The translations under genes and the position numbers were made by a program. This document shows positions 1 through 8,492 of a stretch of DNA of 64,000 nt, piece after piece. Below the pieces are notes generated by a model. The model did not search any database and was not told where the DNA came from. It was given only the letters and a program-made list of their open reading frames with translations. The DNA is from Phycisphaerales bacterium (lineage in GTDB: Bacteria; Planctomycetota; Phycisphaerae; UBA1845). Position 1 is the first letter of the stretch. Each line of letters begins with the position of its first letter. The stretch spans positions 1 to 64,000 of the forward strand of contig JACKHH010000004.1 in the NCBI GenBank assembly GCA_020639095.1, written 5' to 3'.

Positions 1-2
1 GC

Positions 3-146
3 GCCGGGGCATCGGCAAGTGCATTGGGGCATTGGACAAGCGAAAGGCCGGTGCGCGCGCGCGTCGCCGATGCGCTGACGACGGCGTTTCGCGGAGTCAC
101 GGTGAAGCTGAGTCAGAAGGATGCGGAGCCATTTCGACCCGTGTAG
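3..146 (+). CDS. C-terminal end of an unidentified protein (5' end outside window)
   Basis: A reading frame is open from the left edge to a TAG stop at 144-146, giving about 47 codons that end in EPFRPV. I do not recognise the family. It is called because the frame is open to the edge and the intergenic repeat cluster begins immediately after its stop, as expected at a gene end. Forty-seven codons without a stop is weak evidence in GC-rich DNA, so this is tentative. Confidence 0.4.
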   Translation, partial: AGASASALGHWTSERPVRARVADALTTAFRGVTVKLSQKDAEPFRPV

Positions 147-149
147 GCC

Positions 150-250
150 GCAACCCCGTTGGGGTTGGGATTTGTCTATGCGTCACCAACCCAGGGTAGA
201 CGCTCCGCGTCAACCCTGGGCTATGGGCCGCGACGCCTTTGGCGTCGTCC
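150..250. repeat. Dispersed palindromic repeat, CCCAGGGT/ACCCTGGG family
   Basis: Two adjacent palindromic blocks. The first (about 150-168) is CAACCCCGTTGGGGTTG. The second (about 186-250) carries CCAGGGTAG, then CAACCCTGGGCTA, then GCCGCGACGCC. The second block recurs almost base for base in inverted orientation at 10545-10610 and partly at 10720-10770, so this is a dispersed element and not a one-off hairpin. Confidence 0.75.
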
Positions 251-303
251 AGCGGATCATGCGAAATCTTTCTGAACATTCCCAAGCAGAAGGTGTCGGG
301 TGG

Positions 304-419
304 CACGGACAAGCTTCGCTTGTCCGTGGTGGATCAAGGACGACCTGCGTCCAATGTGTTGGGATTTCACTACGACGCGCTCACTGGTATTGCCCACTGA
401 CAAGCAAAGCTTGTCAGTG
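304..419. repeat. Pair of 11-bp hairpins sharing a GACAAGC core
   Basis: Two perfect 11-bp stem-loops: CACGGACAAGC with loop TTC at 304-328, and CACTGACAAGC with loop AAA at 395-419. They lie between the left partial gene and the convergent lipoprotein gene. Neither is followed by a U tract, so they look like repeats more than intrinsic terminators. I see no gene in 147-509. Confidence 0.6.
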
Positions 420-509
420 CCACCCGGCTTCACTGTATGCGCGCGAGAACCTGCGCCCGCCTGCGCGCAGCGCACAATTCGTAATCTGTAATTCGTAATT
501 CGCGAAGCG

Positions 510-2696
510 TTATTGCTGTGGGGTGGATTCGAAAAGATAGATGGCGTGTTCGTCGGTGTTGGTGACGGCTGCAAGATTACCAGCCGCGACTACGCGACCG
601 ATGGCGTTTTCGTCCTGCACGTCGGCGACGAGAACGGGAATGTCGGCGGTAAAGGGTGCGTTCGTCTGCACGGCGACGACCGTGGAATCGAGGTTGGCAA
701 CCAGCGCGACGCGTTGATCGCCGAAATGGGCGACGTCCAGCGCCCTGCGATTACCGATTCCGGGCAGGTCCTGCATGTTAAGTACGTCGAGCGTCACGGC
801 ATCGATCACGGCGAAATCCGCATCGCCTGTGGCATCGTCGATCGCGACCGCCAGCACGGCACCGTCCCCACTCATCGCCAGCGCCACGGGATCATCACCG
901 GCTCCGCTGCTCACGTCGATCGTGGTAATCTCATGCGGCGACGACGTCGCGACCGCCCACACCGCGCCAAGGCCTGCCAGGAAGATGTAGTCACCCGTGC
1001 CGGAATACTCGAGTTCGCTCGCGAGTGCGGTCCCGCCCACGCTCGCTTCCAGGTCGATCGGCGGCACAACAAAAGCCTGTGTCGCGAGATTGACGAACGT
1101 GAGCAACGCAGCCTCCTGATCCGGAGCCCCACCACTCAGCAGAACCGCAAGCTGCGCGCCGTCCGGACTCAGTCGTACCTGCACCGGTTTGTAACCTGCT
1201 GGCGTGAGCAACCGGCGCGAGACGTCCGGCAGATTGGCATTATCCGTACGCACCACGTTGACGCGATCGGCAAACTGCGTGTCGCTGCCGGGCACGTACA
1301 CGCGGGTGGCATCGGCTGCGAAGTCGATTTGTCCACCGAGGTACGTCAGCGTCGACGGGTCCTCGACAAGCGTCGAGCGAATGAGCGACCCGGTCGCACG
1401 TTCAAACGTCACCACCCGCGGCGGATTGGAAATTGCGAGCGCCACGCGTGCGTCGTCTTGCGAAATCCCGAGGGCTGCGACGAAATCCCCCGTCACCGTT
1501 TGCGGGAAGCTCAGTTCCGCGGTCGTGAACGCGGTGGTGGTATCGAAGCGGAGTGCCGCGAGCGTCGCGAAATCGGTCACCACGCCATCTCCCCCGCCTG
1601 CAGGCAGCGCAACAAGGTCGGGCTCAAAGTTCGCCGGCAGTTCGACCTTGCCGCGGCGGGCGATGAACATGGCTGCGTCCGACCCGGACGTGAGCGACAG
1701 GTCGCCGAAGATGAAATCGCCGCGCGCGCCGCAGGTCGATGAAATGAAGCGGTGGCGGCGAACCGCCACCGCGAGGAATTCTCCAGTCAAACTGCCCGAT
1801 TCCTCGTCGCGCACCAACCGCTCAAGCCGCGCGACGGTCTGATCGCAAAAAGGGTCGTTGGTTCGCTCCAATGCACAGAACCCGAGCGAGTTCGCGTTGC
1901 CCTGGAGGAAGAAAGTTGCACTGGCATCGAAGCCATTGCGATCGATCGCGCCCGACGCCTGATTCGTCAGCGTCACCGTGCCGTCCTCGGTGTTGCCGAT
2001 GTCGGTGCCGTCGGGGTCGAACGTCGTGTCCTGACTCAGCACGTACGTCCCCTCGATGTCGGTCGAGAAATCGCCCGTGGGAACTCGCAGGCGAAAGCCG
2101 TTGGTCTCAAGCACTGCCAGCGCGTTTTGCACCTCGGGCAGCGCGAGCACTTCGTCGCAACTTACCGCCGCAACGGGGCCCGGCTCCGCGAAGTCGATTT
2201 GAAATGCATCAATCTCCACGTGCACGTCGCGATCGGCACTGTACACAATGCAAAGCCCGAATTCGCCGGAATCCACAAACCCGAAACCCGTGTCCGAAAT
2301 GGCCGACGACTCTGGCGTGATGCTCATCGCGCCGTTGCTGTCCACCGAAATCGTGAACTGGTTGAACAGCGGCGACGATGAGCAGGGATCGTCAGCCGAT
2401 CCGTCGGACAGGAACAGCAGCAGCGAGATATCGACCGGTGACGCAACCGGTGTGCCGTTGTCCGTGATGGAGACATCGGCTGGATTGATCGACATCGTTG
2501 CGCTGATGCGATCCGCCGTCGGCAGTTGCGACGTGATGTCATAGAAAGCGCTGGTGGAGGCGACAATCGCCGTTGCGTCGAACATGCCCTCCGTCCCGAG
2601 CGACACACGGACGCTGTTGCCGCCGCCGGGCGACGGCGTACAAGCGACACCGCTCAAGAGCAGGCAGAGCGCGCCGCCGAACCGCAGTATTCGCAT
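510..2696 (-). CDS. Secreted lipoprotein with a C-terminal beta-propeller-like region
   Basis: Predicted 728-residue exported protein. I start it at the ATG at 2696 and not at the upstream ATG at 2726, because AAGGAG lies 6 bases upstream of the former and the resulting N-terminus (MRILRFGGALCLLLSGVAC) is a lipoprotein-type signal with the candidate lipid-bearing Cys at residue 19. The C-terminal half has repeated blade-like strands (for example LSPDGAQLAVLL and MSGDGAVLAVAI), typical of WD40/YVTN-like propellers. The N-terminal half is Cys-poor, acidic and of unknown fold. It stands alone, convergent with the left-edge gene. The enzymatic or binding role is unknown. Confidence 0.8.
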   Translation of the reverse strand: MRILRFGGALCLLLSGVACTPSPGGGNSVRVSLGTEGMFDATAIVASTSAFYDITSQLPTADRISATMSINPADVSITDNGTPVASPVDISLLLFLSDGSADDPCSSSPLFNQFTISVDSNGAMSITPESSAISDTGFGFVDSGEFGLCIVYSADRDVHVEIDAFQIDFAEPGPVAAVSCDEVLALPEVQNALAVLETNGFRLRVPTGDFSTDIEGTYVLSQDTTFDPDGTDIGNTEDGTVTLTNQASGAIDRNGFDASATFFLQGNANSLGFCALERTNDPFCDQTVARLERLVRDEESGSLTGEFLAVAVRRHRFISSTCGARGDFIFGDLSLTSGSDAAMFIARRGKVELPANFEPDLVALPAGGGDGVVTDFATLAALRFDTTTAFTTAELSFPQTVTGDFVAALGISQDDARVALAISNPPRVVTFERATGSLIRSTLVEDPSTLTYLGGQIDFAADATRVYVPGSDTQFADRVNVVRTDNANLPDVSRRLLTPAGYKPVQVRLSPDGAQLAVLLSGGAPDQEAALLTFVNLATQAFVVPPIDLEASVGGTALASELEYSGTGDYIFLAGLGAVWAVATSSPHEITTIDVSSGAGDDPVALAMSGDGAVLAVAIDDATGDADFAVIDAVTLDVLNMQDLPGIGNRRALDVAHFGDQRVALVANLDSTVVAVQTNAPFTADIPVLVADVQDENAIGRVVAAGNLAAVTNTDEHAIYLFESTPQQ

Positions 2697-2866
2697 GGAG
2701 TTCTCCTTGATGGCAGGTGCGTACACGTTTCGGGGAACGCTCCCCCGAAATCATACGCCGAATGTAGTCGGCAGATTGCACCAGGCAAGGAGAATGTGCG
2801 ATGGGGGCACGGAGGGACGAAGGCACGCAGGGTTGCTGGAAACGAATACGTCTTGTGGCTTTGCGG

Positions 2867-3208
2867 TTATCTTGGGCAGGGCTCGATGATCGCCGACATG
2901 CTGCCGGCGCATTTCTCTAGATCCGGGTCGGGGCCGAACGCGTGGATTTGCTCCTGCTTGAGTTCCGCGCGTTCCTTGGTGGTGGTGTCTACGATCACCC
3001 GGCCCGTGGTGTCCACCTCGTAGGCCATCAACTCCGCGTCTTCCTTCGTGCGCCCGAAGAGGCGCATGAGCATCAGAATCACGTAGTCATACGTGTGATC
3101 GTTGTCGTCGAGCAGTACGACGTTGTACGGCGGGAGGATCTTCGGATTGGTGGCGCGCTGCGGCTGCGCTTCCGCAACGGCGGCTGCACCCTTCTTCTGC
3201 TCGCTCAT
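2867..3208 (-). CDS. clpS: ATP-dependent Clp protease adaptor ClpS
   Basis: A 113-residue ClpS adaptor, which in known members delivers N-degron substrates to ClpA/ClpC. The ClpS core is recognisable from YNVVLLDDNDHTYDYVI (around residues 28-44) through RVIVDTTTKERAELK. GGAG sits 7 bases before the ATG. It follows miaB by 39 bp on the same strand and probably shares its transcript. Oddity: the residue aligning with the E. coli His of the N-degron pocket (HYQGKA) reads Asp here (DTTGRV). The two Asp of the binding loop are kept. The C-terminal tail is short and unlike E. coli. Confidence 0.9.
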   Translation of the reverse strand: MSEQKKGAAAVAEAQPQRATNPKILPPYNVVLLDDNDHTYDYVILMLMRLFGRTKEDAELMAYEVDTTGRVIVDTTTKERAELKQEQIHAFGPDPDLEKCAGSMSAIIEPCPR

Positions 3209-3247
3209 GGCGTCACTCCCTACACCCCAAGTCTCAGGCCTCAGGCC

Positions 3248-4762
3248 TCACCCATGAATCGGTATCGACAAACCACCGTCCGCGGATCGAGCACGTCTCG
3301 GCGGCAATGACGCTACACCGTCAACCGGATCGCCGAACAGCGTCAACGCGGTGGCACCCGTCAACTTCACGCGAACCAGGCGTCCGATATGGGCGTCGGT
3401 TCCGCAGAACACGACGATGCGATCCGTACGCGTTCTCCCAACGAGCTGATCGCTGCGCCGCCAGGACACTTCCTCGCCGCGCGACTGCTCCGCCTCCTGC
3501 GCTTTGATGGCGGCTTTGCTGTACCCTTCGACGAGCACTTCAACGGTCTGCCCGATCATCGCCTGCGTCTGCGCCAACGAGATGCGCTCCTGTGCCGCGA
3601 GCATCCGCTGGTTGCGTTCGCGTTTCACCGCATCGGGCACATCGTCGGCCAGCGCCTTATCCGCCACGGTGTCAGGCCGCGGCGAATACTTGAAGCAGAA
3701 GATGTTCTTGTATCGGACCTCGTCGAGCAGCGCGAGCGTCTCGGCGAATTCCGCCTCGGTCTCGCCGCAGAATCCTACAATAAAGTCCGTGGCCAGGGTC
3801 ATGTCCGGCACAATCGATCTGCCGCGTGCAATCAGGTCCAGATAACTCTCCCGCGTGTACTGCCGCTTCATGCGTTTGAGCACGTTGTTCGAACCGCTCT
3901 GCACCGGCAGATGGAGATACTCGCAGACGCGCGGCAGGTCGCGCATGGCTTCGAAGATTTCGTCGCGGAAATCGCCGGGATAGCTCGTGACGAAACGGAT
4001 GCGTTCGAGGCCTTCCACGTCGTTGAGCAGGTAGAGCAGGTCAGCCATGTTCACCGGCTTGCCGCCATCTTGATGCAGGTAGCTGTTGACCGTCTGCCCG
4101 AGGAGCGTCACTTCCAGCGCACCGCGATCGACGAGCATTTTGGCTTCGTCGACGATCTGCTGCGGAGGCCTGCTTCGTTCCTTGCCGCGCGTGTTGGGCA
4201 CGACGCAGAACGTGCAGAACTTATCGCAGCCGCGTTGGATGCGGATGTACGACTGAAGCGTGTTGGCGCTCGGCGCGGGGTCGCGCGAAAGATCGAGCGC
4301 TTCCACCGAATCGTATTCCAGAGAACGTTCGAGCAGCGTGCTCTTGCGTTTCTTGTCGAGCGTGAGCGCGACGGCTTTTTCGCGCGTGGCGCGGACCTCT
4401 TCGATCATCGCGGGGATCTTGTTGAGTTCACCCGGCCCGCAGACCAGATCGACGTAAGGCACGTTCTCCATGATCGCGTCGGGGTCGCGTTCAGCCATGC
4501 AGCCAATCACGCCGACGACCATGTCCGGGTTGCGCTTCTTGGGCTTTTTGGCAACGCCGAGACGCGAGAGCGCTTTCTGTTCGGCGTGATCGCGGACGCT
4601 GCACGTGTTGATCAGCACGACGTCAGCGGCATCCACCGAATCCACCTGGCGATAGTTGCGCGCGCGAAGCTGGCCGAGAACCAGCTCGCTGTCGAGCACG
4701 TTCATCTGGCAGCCCATCGTCTCGATGTAGACCGTCCAAGGACGGTTTTGCGGTGGATTCAT
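3248..4762 (-). CDS. miaB: tRNA-2-methylthio-N6-dimethylallyladenosine synthase MiaB
   Basis: A 504-residue radical-SAM methylthiotransferase that adds the 2-methylthio group to i6A37 of tRNAs. The N-terminal UPF0004 domain shows the three cluster-binding Cys in order: ETMGCQMN (C18), INTCSV (C54) and IGCMAE. The radical SAM triad is RGCDKFCTFC, and a TRAM-like C-terminal domain follows. Length is a little above the usual 440-480 because of a C-terminal extension. The upstream start context is weak (GAG only). It is co-directional with clpS. Confidence 0.95.
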   Translation of the reverse strand: MNPPQNRPWTVYIETMGCQMNVLDSELVLGQLRARNYRQVDSVDAADVVLINTCSVRDHAEQKALSRLGVAKKPKKRNPDMVVGVIGCMAERDPDAIMENVPYVDLVCGPGELNKIPAMIEEVRATREKAVALTLDKKRKSTLLERSLEYDSVEALDLSRDPAPSANTLQSYIRIQRGCDKFCTFCVVPNTRGKERSRPPQQIVDEAKMLVDRGALEVTLLGQTVNSYLHQDGGKPVNMADLLYLLNDVEGLERIRFVTSYPGDFRDEIFEAMRDLPRVCEYLHLPVQSGSNNVLKRMKRQYTRESYLDLIARGRSIVPDMTLATDFIVGFCGETEAEFAETLALLDEVRYKNIFCFKYSPRPDTVADKALADDVPDAVKRERNQRMLAAQERISLAQTQAMIGQTVEVLVEGYSKAAIKAQEAEQSRGEEVSWRRSDQLVGRTRTDRIVVFCGTDAHIGRLVRVKLTGATALTLFGDPVDGVASLPPRRARSADGGLSIPIHG

Positions 4763-4968
4763 ATTAGCATCTCGTTAAAACCGAATCGCGAGAAGCATTG
4801 TAGAAACGGCCTGGAATGGCCGCAAGCCGACCGAACGGCACTGTAGCCGCGATATGTCCGCTTGTTCGGCGGTTTGTGCGGATTATAGTGCGCGCGTACG
4901 GCCAACAAGCAGAGTGCACGGTGCACGACCGGTCACGCAGTCATATCAGCAAGACACGGGGACGAAAA

Positions 4969-6186
4969 ATGAACCAGCACACGAGTCGCCAATGGATTGT
5001 CGTCGTTGCATTGATCATTGCCGCCGCGCCTTTCGCCAACGCTACCGAACTGATGTACCGAGGGTCCGACGGTCAATCGCATCCGTACATTGCCCCACAG
5101 CGCACGGGGGAGCCTTACATCGAGACCTACGGTGTGGCACGCGGCGGAAGCGGACCGACGTTCAACGTGGAGTACCTCGAGGTCACGAACAACACCAACT
5201 CCGGATTCGACGACCCCACGTTGGGCGCGACGCGCCGCGCAACTGTGGCTGCCGTGTTCGCGTACCTTGGTACGGTCCTTGACGAATCCGGCAGCGCGGA
5301 TATCCAGGTCCAGTTTTCGCAATTCGATGGTAGCGGATTCCTCGCATCAGCCGGTCCGCTCTACTTCATTGTCAACAACTGCCAGGAAGGTCTGGTGTTC
5401 CAACACATCACCACGGGGGTCGACCCAATCAGCGGCACACCCGACGGGTATATGCAGGTCGACTTCGGTTACAACTGGAACAATGACCTGAGCGCGCCCG
5501 CCCCTTCTGAGATTGACCTGTTCACCGTCGTGCTGCACGAGTTGACGCACGCGTTGGGATTCCTTTCACTCACGGATGCAAATGGCGGAGGATTGAACGG
5601 CCTCAACCCGGACACGCGGGCTGCGGGGTTCGACGGCTACGTGCAGAATGGCAACGGGGTTTCGCTGATCAACTGCGCCAACGGCCTGTTCGTGGGAACA
5701 AGCAACGATCTGCGCGGGTTCAACAACGGCGTAAAGCATGCCGGCTCCAATGTTGTCGCCGAGTGGCACGCATTGGGCAACAGCGGCAACGCCCCGCTTT
5801 ACGCACCAAGCACCTACGCACCGGGTAGCAGCACGAGCCATTGGGACACGAACAATCCCAATGTGCCAGCAACCGCCATCATGCGCCACCAGCTTCCCCT
5901 CGGAGGCCAAATCCGCGAATACCACGCACTCGACCTCGCCGCACTCAAGGACCTGGGCTACATGCTGGCGGCGCCTTCACCTGGCCCGGGTGATCTGGAT
6001 GGTGATGGCGATAGCGACCTTGATGACCACGCGGGGTTTGTGGATTGCCTGGCAGGGCCGAACAACGCGCCATCACCGACCGCGCCCACGAGCGTGCAGG
6101 ATTGTCGTGACGCGTTCGACTTCGATTCGGACAACGACGTCGACCTGGCTGATTTTGATGCGTTTCTCTTGGTATTCGGTAGCTAG
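4969..6186 (+). CDS. Secreted zinc metalloprotease-like protein with C-terminal dockerin-like repeat
   Basis: Predicted 405-residue exported protein. The ATG at 4969 is chosen because it begins a clean signal peptide (MNQHTSRQWIVVVALIIAAA); the upstream frame lacks one. HELTHALGF (H190) matches the HExxHxxG zinc-binding and catalytic motif of metzincin-type peptidases. The last 70 residues hold two EF-hand-like calcium loops, DLDGDGDSDLDD and DFDSDNDVDLAD, as in dockerin type I. In Planctomycetota such tails are common, but no cohesin partner is visible in this window. It probably acts outside the cytoplasm; substrate unknown. Confidence 0.8.
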   Translation: MNQHTSRQWIVVVALIIAAAPFANATELMYRGSDGQSHPYIAPQRTGEPYIETYGVARGGSGPTFNVEYLEVTNNTNSGFDDPTLGATRRATVAAVFAYLGTVLDESGSADIQVQFSQFDGSGFLASAGPLYFIVNNCQEGLVFQHITTGVDPISGTPDGYMQVDFGYNWNNDLSAPAPSEIDLFTVVLHELTHALGFLSLTDANGGGLNGLNPDTRAAGFDGYVQNGNGVSLINCANGLFVGTSNDLRGFNNGVKHAGSNVVAEWHALGNSGNAPLYAPSTYAPGSSTSHWDTNNPNVPATAIMRHQLPLGGQIREYHALDLAALKDLGYMLAAPSPGPGDLDGDGDSDLDDHAGFVDCLAGPNNAPSPTAPTSVQDCRDAFDFDSDNDVDLADFDAFLLVFGS

Positions 6187-6206
6187 CGCTTTCGTTGAGT
6201 AGCCCG

Positions 6207-6815
6207 TCAACGCATTGCGTCGTAGTCGTCCGGGGTATCGACGTCGCGAAGGCAGGTCTCGTCGGCGATGGCGACGCGGACGATTTGATCGTCGTGACGT
6301 TTAAGCACGCCGACCAAACCGATTCCGCGCAGGTCGTTCAGAACGGAAAGCAGTGAGAAGGGAATCAGAAGCGGATGTCGATAGCGTTCGCTCGCGTACG
6401 CCGCCACAATCCTGCCCGGATTGTGGGCATACGCGTCAACGCATTGGTGCACGATATCCGACGACATTCGCGGCAGGTCGCCGGGACAGACGAGGAACGC
6501 ATCACGGCTCGTCGCAGCGCACATGGCCCGCAGCGTCTCCGCGCCCGCAAGGATCGACTCCAGCATCTCCGCGTCGGGATCGTCGAGGATCACCGTGAGG
6601 TGTCGCGAAGCTTCGTGCAGCTTGAGCGCGTCGGCTACGTGCGGGTTCGTGACCACCGCCAGCCCGTCGACACCGCCCGCTAAGATCGTGTCGATCACCG
6701 TTTCGAGTATCGTGGAATTTCCCCAGGCGAGCAGTTGCTTGGGTGTGCCCATGCGCCGGGAGGCACCAGCAGCCGGTATCAAACCGAACACTCTGGCGGG
6801 CGTTGCGTCGGTCAT
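6207..6815 (-). CDS. MobA/MocA-like nucleotidyltransferase
   Basis: A 202-residue NTP transferase of the MobA-like superfamily, whose relatives attach CMP or GMP to molybdopterin. The N-terminal nucleotide-binding loop is LIPAAGASRRMGTPKQLL, and CPGDLPR is the metal-binding aspartate region. Its ATG overlaps the last 4 bases of xdhC (ATGA), so the two are translationally coupled. That pairing suggests cofactor maturation for a molybdenum hydroxylase. No such enzyme is in this window. Whether it makes a cytosine or guanine dinucleotide cofactor cannot be told here. Confidence 0.85.
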   Translation of the reverse strand: MTDATPARVFGLIPAAGASRRMGTPKQLLAWGNSTILETVIDTILAGGVDGLAVVTNPHVADALKLHEASRHLTVILDDPDAEMLESILAGAETLRAMCAATSRDAFLVCPGDLPRMSSDIVHQCVDAYAHNPGRIVAAYASERYRHPLLIPFSLLSVLNDLRGIGLVGVLKRHDDQIVRVAIADETCLRDVDTPDDYDAMR

Positions 6816-7804
6816 GCGCCCTTCTCAGCTTCGACGGGGGTCGGCCCTTCCACCAGGCGTCCCTGGTTTTCCCGACGCACCGCCACGAGCTGCGCCGCGA
6901 TGCTCACCGCGATCTCCGGCACGGTCACCGAGTTGATGTCGAGCCCGATCGGCGCGTGTACGCGTTCCAAACGCGACGCGTCGACGCCCGCGGCTTGCAG
7001 GTCATCGAAGATGAGTTTGATCTTCCGCTTACTGCCGATCATGCCCAAGTACTTCGCGTCGGAGTTGATGACGGCAGACAGCGCCTGCTCGTCGTGATTG
7101 TGCCCGCGCGTGACGATGACGACGTACGTGTCGCGGTCGATCGGGTGCGTTCGCAGCGTCTGCTCGATGTCGCCGACGACCGGTTTGATTGGCGCCGGCA
7201 AACGATCGGCGTTCGCAAAATCCTCGCGATCGTCGATCACGGTCACGTCGAATTCCAGCTCTACGCAGAGTCGCGCGAGCTGCGCGCCAACGTGCCCCGC
7301 ACCCGCAATCACCAGTTTGGGCTCAGCCTCCACGAGCACCGCGTACTCGCACCATTCACTACCGCTCAGCACGCGAAAATGAACGCGCGTGTCCACACCG
7401 GCAGCCACGTCCGCGAGCACCTTGCGGAATTCGTCCGCACGCGCAACACTGGTAAGCGGCATCACGGCGACATCCATTCCGCCGCCGCAGATCAGCCCAT
7501 CATCCCAGCCATAGTCGTGATCGAGCTGGAAACTGAGCAGCGATGCCTCGTCGCGTTCGAGCAATCCGAACGCACGCTTGCACACTTCAGCTTCCACGCA
7601 CCCGCCGCCGAGCGTACCCACGGTCTTCATCTGCTCGTCCAGCAGCAGCATCGCGCCGGGCGACTGCGGTGTTGAACCGCGCGTCTTCACCACCGCGCAC
7701 AGCGCCGCCCGCTTCCCGGCGGACAGGGTTTGCACAATCGACTCTAGCAAATTCTGATGCAATAACACGCGAGGCAACCTCGTTACAAAACAGGTGAACG
7801 ACAT
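6812..7804 (-). CDS. xdhC: XdhC family molybdenum-hydroxylase accessory protein
   Basis: A 330-residue XdhC/CoxI-family protein. In characterised members it helps insert sulfurated molybdenum cofactor into xanthine dehydrogenase-type enzymes. The N-terminal XdhC domain shows VKTRGSTPQSPGAM and GTLGGGCVEAEV; the C-terminal Rossmann domain shows VIAGAGHVGAQLARL followed by an acidic strand end (VIDDRED). The start is uncertain: the listed ATG has no ribosome-binding site, whereas a GTG at 7768 has GAGG 9 bases upstream and gives a more usual N-terminus. It is coupled to the MobA-like gene by a 4-base overlap. Confidence 0.88.
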   Translation of the reverse strand: MSFTCFVTRLPRVLLHQNLLESIVQTLSAGKRAALCAVVKTRGSTPQSPGAMLLLDEQMKTVGTLGGGCVEAEVCKRAFGLLERDEASLLSFQLDHDYGWDDGLICGGGMDVAVMPLTSVARADEFRKVLADVAAGVDTRVHFRVLSGSEWCEYAVLVEAEPKLVIAGAGHVGAQLARLCVELEFDVTVIDDREDFANADRLPAPIKPVVGDIEQTLRTHPIDRDTYVVIVTRGHNHDEQALSAVINSDAKYLGMIGSKRKIKLIFDDLQAAGVDASRLERVHAPIGLDINSVTVPEIAVSIAAQLVAVRRENQGRLVEGPTPVEAEKGA

Positions 7805-7925
7805 TCACGATGATACGCGGACAGTCCGACGATTGCCAAAAGTCATCTTGCAAACTTGCGCCCAACGTGTTTTCAACATCGGACCTGCTCGTTAGCATGA
7901 CCGCCTTCGTGGGCAGGAGCAGCTG

Positions 7926-8480
7926 GTGAAGAAATCGCGTCACGGACATATCGAGTTGATCTGCGGGCCCATGTTCGCCGGCAAGACCACAGCGCTCGTG
8001 CAGCGACTTGCCGCGGCACGCGACGCCCGCAAGCGCGTCATCGCCTTCAAACCAGCAGCCGATACTCGCAGCGGCGACGCGACACTCCGCACCCACACCG
8101 GCGAGACCTTCCCCGCCAAGTCGGTTTCCGACGTCCGTGAGATCGCCGAAGCGGCTGACGGCTACGACGTCGTGGGCATCGACGAAGCCCACTTCTTCGG
8201 CAGAGGCTTCCTGACGGTATGCAGCACGCTCGTCGACCAGGGCGTGAACCTGTTCGTGGCTGGGGTGGACTTCGACCATCGCGGCGGTATGTTCAGTGCG
8301 GTGTCACGCGTGATGCGGCATGCGGATCACATCACGCGGCTCACGTCGACTTGCGCGCGGTGCGGCGCGGAAGCGGTCTACACACAGAGGCTGGTGGCGA
8401 GCGATGCACCCCTTGTGGTTGGCGGCGCGGAGGCGTATGAACCGCGCTGCGCCGAGTGCTTCACCCCGCCCTTCGTCTAA
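7926..8480 (+). CDS. tdk: Thymidine kinase (type II)
   Basis: A 184-residue thymidine kinase that phosphorylates thymidine in pyrimidine salvage. The P-loop is GPMFAGKTT (residues 14-22), the Walker B/lasso region contains GIDEAHFF, and two CxxC pairs (CARC and CAEC) form the structural zinc site typical of type II enzymes. It starts at GTG with AGGAG 6 bases upstream. The nucleoside transporter gene begins 12 bp after its stop, so uptake and phosphorylation of nucleosides are probably co-expressed. Confidence 0.95.
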   Translation: MKKSRHGHIELICGPMFAGKTTALVQRLAAARDARKRVIAFKPAADTRSGDATLRTHTGETFPAKSVSDVREIAEAADGYDVVGIDEAHFFGRGFLTVCSTLVDQGVNLFVAGVDFDHRGGMFSAVSRVMRHADHITRLTSTCARCGAEAVYTQRLVASDAPLVVGGAEAYEPRCAECFTPPFV

Positions 8481-8492
8481 GAGGTAACGCGT

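Noticed and set aside
513..1742. 409-codon plus-strand open frame opposite the lipoprotein gene
   Set aside because: Arg/His-rich antisense shadow of high-GC coding DNA; no start signal and no family resemblance. The minus-strand frame has a signal peptide and Shine-Dalgarno.
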